DNA of 64,000 nucleotides from Oscillospiraceae bacterium (GCA_902791215.1 CADAUZ010000026.1:1-64000), one strand, 5' to 3'. Positions 1 through 8,008 are shown, numbered from the stretch's first letter. The notes: generated from the letters alone by a model not told the origin. Program-made: numbers and translations.

Positions 1-31
1 GGCTTCGCCGAGCTGTCTCTTCGAGCGCCTT

Positions 32-71
32 AAAGTGTTACCCATGTCTTTGGACAAAGTGTTACCTATGT
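32..71. repeat. Tandem IS-end-like direct repeats
   Basis: Two copies of a 16-bp sequence, AAAGTGTTACCCATGT at 32-47 and AAAGTGTTACCTATGT at 56-71, differ at one base and are spaced 24 bp apart. Tandem GTTACC(C/T)ATGT blocks resemble the ends of IS481-type integrase-core elements, so this may be the terminus of an insertion sequence lying left of the window. The family assignment is from memory and weak; the repeats are plain in the sequence. Confidence 0.45.
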
Positions 72-84
72 GGTCTTGACAGAG

Positions 85-100
85 GGCGTCGGCCCCTACA
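85..100 (-). repeat. Copy of dispersed GTAGGGGCCGACGCC arm
   Basis: Reverse-complement copy of a GC-rich motif that also forms both arms of the inverted repeat at 19025-19178. It lies between the IS-end-like repeats and the first small gene. Confidence 0.5.
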
Positions 101-188
101 GCTATATGTGAGTTTTCACGAAATACAAGGCTGTAAATCATATTCTTATGCTCTGCATAGGAAAACAAAGTATCGGTTGATCTGGGCT

Positions 189-216
189 TTGTGTCATTTG
201 TGGCCAGTCATATATT
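189..216 (+). promoter_or_regulatory. Possible promoter for the small-ORF/WYL group
   Basis: TTGTGT at 189-194 and TATATT at 211-216, spaced 16 bp. It lies about 125 bp upstream of the first small gene. The -35 match is poor, so this is tentative. Apart from this and the hairpin at 270-295, positions 101-339 show no gene I can support. Confidence 0.3.
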
Positions 217-269
217 ATGTAAACCGCATTATGTCTATCAGTCCCGTGAAAAAAAGCCGAAAAATTTTC

Positions 270-295
270 TTGCTGTCCGTACATGCGGACAGCAA
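270..295 (+). promoter_or_regulatory. Perfect 10-bp leader hairpin
   Basis: TTGCTGTCCG (270-279) pairs perfectly with CGGACAGCAA (286-295) around a 6-base loop. No T-run follows, so it is not a standard terminator. It sits 45 bp upstream of the start at 340 and could be a leader structure or a protein-binding dyad. Confidence 0.5.
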
Positions 296-339
296 GGTTG
301 TCATAATAAGGCCAACGAAAAGACAAGGAGGCCTGAACA

Positions 340-456
340 ATGAGAGGCTATTTTACCGCAGGCGGATTTTACGGGCTGGTGGACGGCAGGTATATTCTTT
401 TTGCCGGCGAGGCCGAATACTATGAGTATGTACAAGATCGAGGGGAGGTCGCATGA
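340..456 (+). CDS. Small hypothetical protein (38 aa)
   Basis: A 38-residue ORF begins MRGYFTAGGFYGLVDG and ends QDRGEVA. The start is supported by a strong AAGGAGG at 325-331, 8 bp upstream, and the stop overlaps the next start as ATGA (453-456), which argues for translational coupling. The sequence is rich in Gly/Tyr and acidic residues with no membrane segment. I recall similar tiny proteins in mobile or conjugative regions of Clostridia but cannot name a family. Function unknown. A much longer frame across 108-425 has no ribosome site and is not supported. Confidence 0.65.
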   Translation: MRGYFTAGGFYGLVDGRYILFAGEAEYYEYVQDRGEVA

Positions 457-635
457 ACATGTCAGTATCCACACAGGCGCAGAAGCTGGGCTTTACGGTA
501 ACGGGAAAGCTCATGCCAAGAGAGGGAAAGGAGCCGCCCAGGCGGTGCCGCTACTATGAGGACGAGGCCGGGAACCTGTATATCGTGCGGCGCGGGATTT
601 TGACCATCGTCGCCGCCAACGGCAAAGTCTACTGA
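453..635 (+). CDS. Small hypothetical basic protein (60 aa)
   Basis: 60 residues with a basic, Pro/Arg-rich middle (EGKEPPRRCRYYEDEAGN) followed by a short beta-strand-like segment (LYIVRRGILTIVAANGKVY). AGGGGAGG lies just upstream, and the start overlaps the previous stop by 4 bp, so the two small genes form one translational unit. A second ATG at 459 is an alternative. The WYL regulator begins 50 bp downstream. I do not recognise the family; it might be a small regulator or structural partner of the upstream peptide. Confidence 0.6.
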   Translation: MNMSVSTQAQKLGFTVTGKLMPREGKEPPRRCRYYEDEAGNLYIVRRGILTIVAANGKVY

Positions 636-685
636 CTTGTCCGCAAGGGCAAAACGTGGTATGATGCTGCCGCGAGGTGATGAGC

Positions 686-1666
686 TTGAAAGCAAACCAG
701 CGGGGAAAGCTGCTGTTATTGCAGCGCTTTCTGGAGGAAAACACGGACGCGGAGCACCCGGCCACGATGGAGCAGATTTTAAGCTGGCTGGAGGCAAACG
801 CGGAGGTCTCGAACCGCAAGACCGTCTATGAGGACCTTGCCTGGCTGCGGGATCAGGGGCTGGACATCCAATCCGTGCGCATGGGGCGCGGGATGGGGTA
901 TTACATAGGGAGCCGGGCCTTTGCCCTCTCCGAGCTCAAGCTGCTGGTGGACGCGGTGCAGTCGTCGAAGTTCATCACCGAGAGCAAATCCATGAGCCTT
1001 ATCGGGCGCATTGAGAAGCTCGGCAGCGTCCACCAGGCGCGGCAGCTGCGGCACCAGGTCTGGGTGCGCGGGCGCATCAAGACCATGAACGAGTCCATCT
1101 TCGCAAACGTCGACCGCATCAGCGCCGCCATTGAGTCGAATAAGCAGATCACGTTCCGCTACTTCACCTGGAACGTCAGGCGCGAGCGCGTCTTCCGCCG
1201 GGACGGGGCGCGCTACGAGGCCAGCCCCTGGGCGCTGCTGCTGGACAATGAGAATTACTATCTGCTCGCCTGGGAGGGCGGGACGATGAAGCACTTCCGT
1301 GTGGACAAGATGCTGGACATCCGCGTTGCGGAGAAGCCGCGCGAGGGCCGGGATGCCTTCGATGCGCTCAACATGGCGGCCTACACGGATTCGCACTTCG
1401 GCATGTTCTCCGGCGAGATCGACCGCGTGAAGCTCTGCTTTCAAAACAGCCTCGCGGGCGTTGCCATCGACCAGTTTGGGCCGGACGCCATGCTGATCCC
1501 GTATGACGAGGAGCACTTCACGGTCACGATCCGCACGGCGGTCAATGTCCAGTTCTTCGCGTGGCTCCTCGGCCTCGGCGACGGGGTGCGCATCCTCGAG
1601 CCGCAAAGCGCCATCGACGCGATGCGGGAGCATCTCGACAGCGTGAGAAGATTATATGGGGAGTGA
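686..1666 (+). CDS. WYL-domain transcriptional regulator
   Basis: Seen: an N-terminal winged-helix segment (about residues 20-60, TVYEDLAWLRDQG), a WYL domain (about 130-205, with ITFRYF and NYYLLAWE) and a C-terminal WCX-like extension. Known: such proteins are DNA-binding regulators whose WYL domain binds ligands or nucleic acid, often next to defence or mobile genes. Start: GAGGTGAT at 674-681 is ideally spaced for TTG 686; ATG 680 and GTG 677 are alternatives with poor spacing. It lies 50 bp after two small ORFs and may control them. A terminator follows at once. Targets are unknown. Confidence 0.85.
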   Translation: MKANQRGKLLLLQRFLEENTDAEHPATMEQILSWLEANAEVSNRKTVYEDLAWLRDQGLDIQSVRMGRGMGYYIGSRAFALSELKLLVDAVQSSKFITESKSMSLIGRIEKLGSVHQARQLRHQVWVRGRIKTMNESIFANVDRISAAIESNKQITFRYFTWNVRRERVFRRDGARYEASPWALLLDNENYYLLAWEGGTMKHFRVDKMLDIRVAEKPREGRDAFDALNMAAYTDSHFGMFSGEIDRVKLCFQNSLAGVAIDQFGPDAMLIPYDEEHFTVTIRTAVNVQFFAWLLGLGDGVRILEPQSAIDAMREHLDSVRRLYGE

Positions 1667-1699
1667 CAAAAGCGCCAGGGCATTTGCCCTGACGCTTTT
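1667..1699. terminator. Bidirectional terminator between WYL gene and nucleotidase
   Basis: AAAGCGCCAGGGC pairs with GCCCTGACGCTTT (one mismatch) around a short loop, with T-rich sequence on both strands. It separates two convergent genes. Confidence 0.85.
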
Positions 1700-1721
1700 G
1701 GTTTTATTCGCTTGTCTTGTA

Positions 1722-3404
1722 TCAGCCCTCGGGATTGACCGAGACGATACGGCCCTGGCCGTAGGGGTTCTCGTAGCCGGCGCCGACGGAGCCGCCCAGG
1801 GTGCCGGTGATGTAGTCGATAAGCACCTGGTTATCAAGCTTGACCGCGTTCTGCACGACCTTCGCGCCGTCATACATGGTGTAGCCGTCGCCGTTGTTGA
1901 GCAGCTGGTAGTCGACGGAGGCCAGCGTGTAGGTTTTGGCGGGGTCCAGATCCTCGCCGCCGACCTTGACGTTGCGCACGCGGCGCTCCATGGTCTCGTC
2001 GATATGGTCGAACATGACGTTGGTCTCATCGGACACACAGGGGCTCGGGATGGAGGAATCATATTCAAAGGTCAGGCCCGCGACCTGGTTGAAGCCGCCG
2101 AACTCACCCGGCAGGGCATGCACGGACCATTCGAGAGAGTCCAGCACCTGCTGGCCGGTGACCTCGATCACGGTCAGGTTGTTGCCGAAGGGGTGGACCT
2201 TGAGGATGTCGTTGAGCGTGATGTCGCCCTTGTGGATAGAGGTGCGGATGCCGCCGCCGTTGACGTAGGCAATATCGGCGCCGGACTGGTCGAGGTAGGC
2301 GTCGGCGCAGAGGTCGCCGAGGTTGGTTTCGGCGCGGCGGATCACGCGGACGGGCTTGCCGTCGTCGGAAGTGATCTCGGGATCGTGAGTGATCAGCTCA
2401 ACGGTGCTGGCGGCGACAACCTCGGCGAGCTTCTTGTTGAGCTCGGCCGCGCCTTCGTATACAGCCTCGGAAGCCAGGTTCTCAATGCCGAGCAGCACGG
2501 GAAGGGAGGCGCTGCTGTCCCAGGTGTAGAGCTCGGAAGAAATCTCGCCGTCGCGGGTGATGTGCAGCACGCCGATCTCGGCAAGCTTGGTGCCGCATGC
2601 GGAGCGGACAACGTCCTTGCCGTCCTTGTCCTTCATGACAACCTGGTCGGTGTCATGGCTGTGGCCGTCGAGGAAGGCGTCGATGCCGCTGCAGTGGGAG
2701 ATCACGTCGCTGTACATCCAGGGGGCGCACTCGGTCTCATTGCCCATGTGACCCATGACGATGACGTAATCGGCGCCTTCGGCGCGGGCGGCGTCGACAG
2801 ACTGCTGCACGGCGTTATAGATAGCCGTACCGTCAGCGTCCTGCATGAAGCCGTAAATGAAATTGCCGTTTTCATCCATGAAGTACTTCGGGGTGGAGGA
2901 ACGCAGGGTATCGGGGGTGGTCACACCGACGAAGGCGATCTTCATGCCGCCGATCTCCTTCATGAGCCAGGGCTCGAAGACCAGCTCGCCTTCCTTGTTG
3001 AAGTTGCAGCTGATGTAGGGGAAGTTTGCCTTCTTTGTAAGCTCCAGGAAGCGTTCCACGCTGTAGTCGAACTCATGGTTGCCGGGGATGGCCACGTCGT
3101 AGCCCATGACGTTCATGATGTCGATGATGGCCTCGCCGCGGGTCATGGTGCCGATGGCCTCACCCTGGATGGAGTCGCCGTCATCGACGAGCAGGACGTT
3201 GTAGTTTTTGGAGAGATTCTCCTTGACGGCGTAGAGGCCCGCGTAGCCCCAGCCCTGGTCGATGCCGCAGTGCACGTCGCTTGTGAAGAGGATGATCAGA
3301 TCGCGTTCCTCGGGCGCCGTCTCTGCCGAAGCCGTACCGCCGAAGCCGACGAACAGCGACGCGAGGAGACAGACCGTGAGAATAAGGGACAATGCTTTTT
3401 TCAT
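1722..3404 (-). CDS. Secreted 5'-nucleotidase / UshA-type metallophosphoesterase
   Basis: 560 aa with a signal peptide (residues 1-27, MKKALSLILTVCLLAS... cut near ASA). The N-terminal calcineurin-like domain shows the metal ligands in order: SDVH, DDGDSIQG, GNHEFDY, GHMGNE and DGHSHD. The C-terminal 5'-nucleotidase domain (about 320-520) has NLGDLCADAYL and YVNGGGIR. Known: these exported enzymes strip phosphate from nucleotides or related esters using two metal ions. It has no clear LPXTG or membrane anchor, so secretion is likely. TCAGGAGGAAACA provides the ribosome site. Monocistronic: own promoter at 3466-3494 and terminator at 1667-1699. Exact substrate cannot be read from sequence. Confidence 0.92.
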   Translation of the reverse strand: MKKALSLILTVCLLASLFVGFGGTASAETAPEERDLIILFTSDVHCGIDQGWGYAGLYAVKENLSKNYNVLLVDDGDSIQGEAIGTMTRGEAIIDIMNVMGYDVAIPGNHEFDYSVERFLELTKKANFPYISCNFNKEGELVFEPWLMKEIGGMKIAFVGVTTPDTLRSSTPKYFMDENGNFIYGFMQDADGTAIYNAVQQSVDAARAEGADYVIVMGHMGNETECAPWMYSDVISHCSGIDAFLDGHSHDTDQVVMKDKDGKDVVRSACGTKLAEIGVLHITRDGEISSELYTWDSSASLPVLLGIENLASEAVYEGAAELNKKLAEVVAASTVELITHDPEITSDDGKPVRVIRRAETNLGDLCADAYLDQSGADIAYVNGGGIRTSIHKGDITLNDILKVHPFGNNLTVIEVTGQQVLDSLEWSVHALPGEFGGFNQVAGLTFEYDSSIPSPCVSDETNVMFDHIDETMERRVRNVKVGGEDLDPAKTYTLASVDYQLLNNGDGYTMYDGAKVVQNAVKLDNQVLIDYITGTLGGSVGAGYENPYGQGRIVSVNPEG

Positions 3405-3465
3405 GTTGTTTCCTCCTGATTCAGATTTTTAGTTTGCCCGCTTGCCGCGGGAATATTCTGTCATA

Positions 3466-3494
3466 ATTCTACTATGTCGTGAAAGAAGTGTCAA
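3466..3494 (-). promoter_or_regulatory. Sigma-A promoter of the 5'-nucleotidase gene
   Basis: On the minus strand, TTGACA (3489-3494), a 17-bp spacer, then TAGAAT (3466-3471). The leader is about 55 nt. Confidence 0.75.
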
Positions 3495-3517
3495 TAAGGA
3501 AAGCTTGGAATGCGCGC

Positions 3518-3543
3518 GAAAGCCGCCCACCCGGGCGGCTTTC
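3518..3543 (-). terminator. Hairpin downstream of glmM operon
   Basis: An 11-bp perfect stem (GAAAGCCGCCC with GGGCGGCTTTC) and 4-base loop lies 8 bp after the acyltransferase stop. The T-tract is weak. Confidence 0.6.
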
Positions 3544-3550
3544 TGTCGGT

Positions 3551-4210
3551 TTACTTTTTCAGTACGATGTCCACCTTGTCCTTGTAGATGGAGTTGGCGG
3601 GGATGACGCCGCGGACGCAGGAGGTGGGGTAGATGTTGGTGTGGCGGCCCACGACGGTGCCGGGATTCAGGACGCTGTTGCAGCCGACCTCCACGAAGTC
3701 GCCGAGCATGGCGCCGAACTTCTTGCGGCCGGTCTCGATGGGGCCGTCCGGAACCTTGACGGTGACAAGGGTCTTGTCGCTTTTCACGTTTGAGGTGATG
3801 GAGCCCGCGCCCATGTGGGCCTTGTAGCCGAGGACGCTGTCGCCCACATAGTTATAGTGCGGGGTCTGGACGTTATCGAAGAGCACGACGTTTTTCAGCT
3901 CCACGGAGTTTCCGACGACGGCGTTCTTGCCGACGATGGCGCTGCCGCGGATGAAGGCGCAGTGGCGGACCTCGGCGCCGTGGTCGATGATGCAGGGGGA
4001 GCCGATCCAGGCCGACGGGAACACCTTCGCGTCCTTTGCCACCCACACGCCCTCGGCGGGGTTATCGTATTCCTCGGGGTCGAGGGTGGGGCCGAGCTCT
4101 AAAATAAAGCCCTTGATCTCGTCGAGGACCTCCCACGGATAGATCTTCCCCTTGAAGAGCTTTTTGGCGATGGTTTTGTCCAGATCGAGTAAATCCTTGA
4201 TTTCTACCAT
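3551..4210 (-). CDS. GlmU C-terminal-like left-handed beta-helix acyltransferase
   Basis: 219 aa. Residues about 60-205 form hexapeptide repeats (AEVRHCAFIRGSAIVG, VVGNSVELKN and similar). The HYNYVGDSVLG segment and MGAGSITSNVKSD match the acetyl-CoA/GlcN-1-P acetyltransferase part of GlmU. The uridylyltransferase half (GxGxRM...K) is absent; a short helical N-terminus replaces it. It starts 13 bp after glmM ends, so the two are co-transcribed. Inferred: it acetylates glucosamine-1-phosphate made by GlmM, or a related sugar phosphate, for cell-wall precursors; a separate uridylyltransferase would then be needed. Annotation pipelines often call it a UDP-GlcNAc pyrophosphorylase, which the sequence does not support. 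Confidence 0.82.
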   Translation of the reverse strand: MVEIKDLLDLDKTIAKKLFKGKIYPWEVLDEIKGFILELGPTLDPEEYDNPAEGVWVAKDAKVFPSAWIGSPCIIDHGAEVRHCAFIRGSAIVGKNAVVGNSVELKNVVLFDNVQTPHYNYVGDSVLGYKAHMGAGSITSNVKSDKTLVTVKVPDGPIETGRKKFGAMLGDFVEVGCNSVLNPGTVVGRHTNIYPTSCVRGVIPANSIYKDKVDIVLKK

Positions 4211-4223
4211 GATGTTTGCCCCC

Positions 4224-5573
4224 TTACTTGATTCTGATGAGCTTGCCCGCCTTATCCATGGCGGCGATGATGGCGTCCACCTTTTCCTCGCAGAGCTCTT
4301 TGGTGGTGGCCTCGCTCATGACGCGAAGCAGAGGCTCGGTGCCGCTCTTGCGCAGCAGGACGCGGCCGTTTTCGCCGAGCTCCTCCTCCGCTTTCTTCAC
4401 GGCAGCCTGGACCTCGGGGCAGTTGAGGGTCTCGTCCTTGTCGGTGACGATGACGTTTTTGAGTACCTGCGGGTACATGGTCATGCCGGAGGCCAGCACG
4501 GACAGGGGCTGCTTGGTCTCGGTGACGGCCTCCATGACCTTGATGGCGGTCAGCAGTCCGTCGCCGGTGTTGGCGAGACGGCCGAAGATGATGTGGCCGG
4601 ACTGCTCGCCGCCCAGGAGGTAGCCGTTCTGGCGCATGTTCTCGGCCACGTACTTGTCGCCCACGGCGGTCTTCTCGTAGCCGATGCCGAGCTCGTCGAG
4701 GGCCTTGTACAGGCCCATGTTGCTCATGACGGTGGTAACGACCTTGGAATTGCCGAAGGTGCCGCTCTCCTTCATGTACTTGGCGCACAGGTACATGATG
4801 TGGTCGCCGTTTACCTCGTTGCCCTTCTCGTCGACGGCAAGGCAGCGGTCGGCGTCGCCGTCGAAGGCAAAGCCGAGGTCGAGCTTGTTGTCAACAACGT
4901 GCTTTTTGAGGTTATCGAGGTGTGTCGAGCCGCAGCCGACGTTGATGTTGAGGCCGTCGGGGTGGTTTGCGATGACATAGGTGTCGGCGCCGAGTGCGTC
5001 AAAAACGCTTTTCGCCATCTGCCAGGTGCTGCCGTTTGCGCAGTCGAGGCCGATCTTGAAGCCCTTGTAGGAGCGGGTGGCGAGGGAGATGAGATAGCCG
5101 ATGTAGCGGTTGCGCCCGGCGGCGTAGTCCACCGTGCAGCCGATACCGTCGCGGGTGGCGTAGGGCAGGGCGCGGTCGGAGTCGAGGTATTCCTCAATGC
5201 CGTCCAGCACGCTCTCCTCCATCTTCTCGCCGTCGCCGTTCAAGAGCTTGATGCCGTTATCGTGGAAGGGGTTGTGGCTTGCGGAGATCATGATGCCGCA
5301 GTCGAAGTCGTCGGCGCGGGCGATGAACGAAACGCTCGGCGTGGAGGTGACGTGCAGCAGGTACGCGTCCGCCCCGGAGGCGGTCAGCCCCGCGCACAGC
5401 GCGTTTTCAAACATGTAGCTCGAGCGGCGCGTGTCCTTGCCGATGACGACCTTGGCCTTGTGGTCCTGACCGTAGTACCAGCCGAGATAACGGCCGATGC
5501 GGAAGGCATGGTCGACGGTCAGGTCCACGTTGGATTCGCCGCGGAAGCCGTCGGTCCCGAAATATTTACCCAT
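4224..5573 (-). CDS. glmM: Phosphoglucosamine mutase
   Basis: 449 aa, normal length. Starts MGKYFGTDGFRG with GGAGGTAA 7 bp upstream; a 15-residue upstream extension of the frame has no ribosome site. The active-site phosphoserine is S99 in ISASHNP, the metal loop is FDGDADR, the sugar loop GEQSGH and the phosphate-binding loop RKSGTEPLLRVM. Known: converts glucosamine-6-P to glucosamine-1-P for UDP-GlcNAc synthesis in the cytosol. Followed by the GlmU-like acyltransferase, which fits the pathway. A NagB homologue lies just upstream in the same orientation. Confidence 0.93.
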   Translation of the reverse strand: MGKYFGTDGFRGESNVDLTVDHAFRIGRYLGWYYGQDHKAKVVIGKDTRRSSYMFENALCAGLTASGADAYLLHVTSTPSVSFIARADDFDCGIMISASHNPFHDNGIKLLNGDGEKMEESVLDGIEEYLDSDRALPYATRDGIGCTVDYAAGRNRYIGYLISLATRSYKGFKIGLDCANGSTWQMAKSVFDALGADTYVIANHPDGLNINVGCGSTHLDNLKKHVVDNKLDLGFAFDGDADRCLAVDEKGNEVNGDHIMYLCAKYMKESGTFGNSKVVTTVMSNMGLYKALDELGIGYEKTAVGDKYVAENMRQNGYLLGGEQSGHIIFGRLANTGDGLLTAIKVMEAVTETKQPLSVLASGMTMYPQVLKNVIVTDKDETLNCPEVQAAVKKAEEELGENGRVLLRKSGTEPLLRVMSEATTKELCEEKVDAIIAAMDKAGKLIRIK

Positions 5574-5652
5574 ATGTATATTACCTCCAAACTTTTGGAT
5601 TAAAACGCAGCCTTGCATATATAATATGCAGGGCCCGCGTTTTGCAGACAGA

Positions 5653-6336
5653 TTACAGCTTCCCCGCCGCTTTCTCGTCCAGCAGCACCGTGACCTCCAG
5701 CGGGATCTGGAGGTAGGCCGCGGGGATGTAGGGCGTGGTCTTGGCGTAGAGCATCTGGTAGACCGCGGCGGCTTTATCTTCGCCGAAGGCGAGCAGCAGG
5801 ATTTTACGTGCCTTTGTCAGGTCGTGGATGCCCATGGTGACCGCGTGTTCGGGCATGTCGTCCTCCGTAAAGCCGCGCTTTTTAAGCTGGCGCTTGGTGC
5901 GGTCGGTGAGCTTCTGGACGTGGGTGCGCGCTTCAAAGAGCGTGCCCGGCTCGTTATAGCCGATGTGGCAGTCCTCCCCGATGCCGAGGATTGCAAGGTC
6001 GATGCCGCCCAAAGCGTCGATCAGGCGGTCGTAAGCCTCCGGCGCGTCCGCGTCCGGGAAAAAGCAGTTTTCCGGCCTGAGATCGCTTTTTTCGATCAAT
6101 CCTTCGGTCAGGGCATGGCGGCAGGTTCTGGATTCTTCTACGCCGATAAGCTCGGTCACGCAGAGGACGCGGGCCTTCTTCATGGAAAGCCCGGAGAGTG
6201 CCGCCCACAGGGGCTTCATCGTCTCCCCGCAGGCGAGGGCGAGAACGCTGTCCGGCTTTGTATTCAGCTGGTTTTGTATCGCTTTTACGGCGATTTCGAC
6301 CAGATCATTGGTATTTTTACAGATTTCGGTTTTCAT
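5653..6336 (-). CDS. NagB/6-phosphogluconolactonase-family protein with altered active site
   Basis: 227 aa of the glucosamine-6-phosphate isomerase fold. It keeps the GEDCHIGYNEPG block, equivalent to E. coli NagB NDGHIAFNEP with Asp141, His143 and Glu148. The segment aligned with NMDEY, which holds catalytic Asp72, reads CVTEL, so that Asp is Thr. The phosphate loop reads LACGETMKPL instead of LPTGGTP. Known: Asp72 abstracts the C2 proton in NagB. Inferred: either a deaminase with shifted chemistry, a different sugar-phosphate isomerase, or a regulator. Its place upstream of glmM suggests amino-sugar metabolism. An AAAGGTG ribosome site precedes ATG 6336. Confidence 0.8.
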   Translation of the reverse strand: MKTEICKNTNDLVEIAVKAIQNQLNTKPDSVLALACGETMKPLWAALSGLSMKKARVLCVTELIGVEESRTCRHALTEGLIEKSDLRPENCFFPDADAPEAYDRLIDALGGIDLAILGIGEDCHIGYNEPGTLFEARTHVQKLTDRTKRQLKKRGFTEDDMPEHAVTMGIHDLTKARKILLLAFGEDKAAAVYQMLYAKTTPYIPAAYLQIPLEVTVLLDEKAAGKL

Positions 6337-6391
6337 TATTTGGCACCTTTACTTTGCCCCGCGAGGGACAAACTATGCGTGAGGTGAAGTT

Positions 6392-7072
6392 ATGGCGATC
6401 GTGATGATTCGTACCGCAATCATATATGCTGCCCTGCTGCTGGCCATGCGGCTGATGGGCAAGCGGCAGCTCGGAGAGATGGAGCTGTCGGAATTTGTCG
6501 TGGCCTCGCTGATTGCCGACCTTGCCGCCCACCCGCTGCAGGATGTGGGCATCCCGATGACCAACGGCCTTGTGCCGATCCTGACGCTGTTCTGCTTTGA
6601 GATCCTGATAGCCGGCGCGAGCATGAAGAGCATACGCCTCAGAACGCTCCTGTTCGGCGGGCCGAGCGTACTGGTGCGGCGGGGCGTGATCGACCAGCGG
6701 GAGATGCGCCGCAACCGCTTTACCGCCGACGAGCTCATGCAGGAGCTCCGCAAGCAGGGGCTATTCGATCTGAGCCAGGTGGAATACGGCATCCTCGAGA
6801 CCGACGGGCGTCTGAACGTGATCCCCTACCCCGCGCAGCTTCCCGCGACGGCGGAGCAGATGGGGGTAAAGACGGACGACGGGGGCTGCCCGCTCATCGT
6901 CATCAGCGAGGGGCGCACAATCGAGAAGAACCTGCGCGCCCTGGGACGGGACGCGGCCTGGCTCAAAGAGGAGCTCAGGGAGAAGGGGCACGAGGACCCC
7001 AAGGGCGTCTATCTCATGACGGTCAATCAGAAGGGGCAGAGCTATATCGCGGCAAAGGAGGCGGCGAGATGA
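6392..7072 (+). CDS. YetF-type DUF421 membrane protein
   Basis: 226 aa. Hydrophobic segments lie at about residues 4-22, 36-50 and 58-78, followed by the conserved RQLGEMELSEFVVASLIADL and GGPSVLVRRGVIDQREMRRNR signatures of the YetF family and a soluble alpha/beta C-terminus. Function in the family is poorly known; YetF-type proteins are linked to the spore or cell envelope in Bacillus. GAGGTGAAGTT precedes the ATG. The stop overlaps the DUF4363 start (ATGA), the usual pairing of these two families. Confidence 0.85.
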   Translation: MAIVMIRTAIIYAALLLAMRLMGKRQLGEMELSEFVVASLIADLAAHPLQDVGIPMTNGLVPILTLFCFEILIAGASMKSIRLRTLLFGGPSVLVRRGVIDQREMRRNRFTADELMQELRKQGLFDLSQVEYGILETDGRLNVIPYPAQLPATAEQMGVKTDDGGCPLIVISEGRTIEKNLRALGRDAAWLKEELREKGHEDPKGVYLMTVNQKGQSYIAAKEAAR

Positions 7073-7449
7073 AGCGGGAGATCGGGGCGATTATACTGCT
7101 GGGGCTTCTCATAGGGGCGTCCGTGTGGAACATCCGAAGGGCGGACACGCTCGTTGAGGAGATCAAGGAGCATGTGGCGCTGTCGGAAAAGGCGGTGAAG
7201 GCGGGCGACCCCAAATACGCCGCCGAGCAGCTTGCGGCGGCCTTTCGCATCTGGGGCGCGGCGAAGAATTACACGCAGGCGGTCCTGCGCCACCCGGAGC
7301 TCGACGGCACGAGCGACGCCTTCTACGCCGCCATGCGGGAGCTGCGCGCCGGGGAGACCCGCGCGGTGCCCGCCGTGTATGAGCAGCTGAGGTATCATCT
7401 CGACTCCATTGCCGGGATGGAGAAGGTAAGCTGGGGCACCGTGTTTTGA
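7069..7449 (+). CDS. DUF4363 family membrane-anchored protein
   Basis: 126 aa with one N-terminal membrane segment (about residues 5-21, IGAIILLGLLIGASVW) and a soluble helical remainder containing VKAGDPKYAAEQL. This matches DUF4363, a small Clostridia family usually paired with YetF-like proteins. Overlaps the yetF-like stop by 4 bp, so translation is coupled. Function unknown; an extracytoplasmic helical domain is predicted. Confidence 0.8.
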   Translation: MKREIGAIILLGLLIGASVWNIRRADTLVEEIKEHVALSEKAVKAGDPKYAAEQLAAAFRIWGAAKNYTQAVLRHPELDGTSDAFYAAMRELRAGETRAVPAVYEQLRYHLDSIAGMEKVSWGTVF

Positions 7450-7452
7450 AGA

Positions 7453-7499
7453 CGCGCTTTTCCCCTGGCTCCCCCTCCGGGGGACCCAGGGGGCGCGCT
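7453..7499. repeat. GC-rich palindrome, partial member of the modular repeat family (R1)
   Basis: Begins 4 bp after the DUF4363 stop. CTCCCCCTCCGGGGGA forms the inner hairpin, enclosed by CCCCTGG/CCAGGGG-like and GCGC arms. It is the shortest copy of the CTTGGCTCCCCC...GGGGGAG module seen elsewhere and probably also ends transcription of the convergent nrdR and DUF4363 genes. Confidence 0.6.
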
Positions 7500-7504
7500 T
7501 CCTC

Positions 7505-7960
7505 TTACTTCCCCTCCAGAAGCTTTGTCAGCTCCTCCATGAAGGTATTGATGTCCTTGAAGCTGCGGTAGACCGAGGCGAAGCGGACGTAGGCCACCTC
7601 GTCAACCTCTTTGAGGCGGGACATGACCATCTCGCCGATTTCCACGGTGCTGATCTCGCGCTCCAGATTGCTCTGCAGCTCCTGTTCGATATCGTCGGCA
7701 ATATCCTCCAGAGTTGCCAGCGGCACCGGGCGCTTTTCGCAGGCGCGCACCATGCCGTTAATCAGCTTGACCTTGTCGAAGGACTGGCGGCTGCCGTCGC
7801 GCTTGACGACGACCAGGGGCAGGCGCTCGATGATCTCATAGGTGGTAAAACGCTTCTGGCAGGCCAGGCACTCGCGCCGACGGCGGATGGTGGTGCTCTC
7901 CTCGGCGGGGCGGGAGTCGATGACCTTGCTCTCAGTATAACCGCAAAACGGACATTTCAT
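7505..7960 (-). CDS. nrdR: Transcriptional repressor NrdR
   Basis: 151 aa, standard length. The N-terminal zinc ribbon has Cys3, Cys6, Cys31 and Cys34 (MKCPFCGY... CLACQKRF), and the ATP-cone spans about 48-138 with [16 protein letters not shown]. Known: NrdR binds (d)ATP and represses ribonucleotide reductase operons through NrdR boxes. No nrd genes are in this window, so it acts in trans. A consensus promoter lies at 8009-8037, and the AGAGAGAAAAAC stretch just upstream is a weak ribosome site. Confidence 0.96.
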   Translation of the reverse strand: MKCPFCGYTESKVIDSRPAEESTTIRRRRECLACQKRFTTYEIIERLPLVVVKRDGSRQSFDKVKLINGMVRACEKRPVPLATLEDIADDIEQELQSNLEREISTVEIGEMVMSRLKEVDEVAYVRFASVYRSFKDINTFMEELTKLLEGK

Positions 7961-8008
7961 GTTTTTCTCTCTCCCATGTGTGGCTGGGCATGCTGCAATC
8001 CAGCCGAA

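Noticed and set aside
108-425. 105-codon ORF upstream of the small genes
   Set aside because: No ribosome site, and it overlaps the better supported 38-aa gene in another frame.
1656-3419. 587-codon plus-strand ORF opposite the nucleotidase
   Set aside because: Shadow frame; the minus strand has a signal peptide and all metal motifs.
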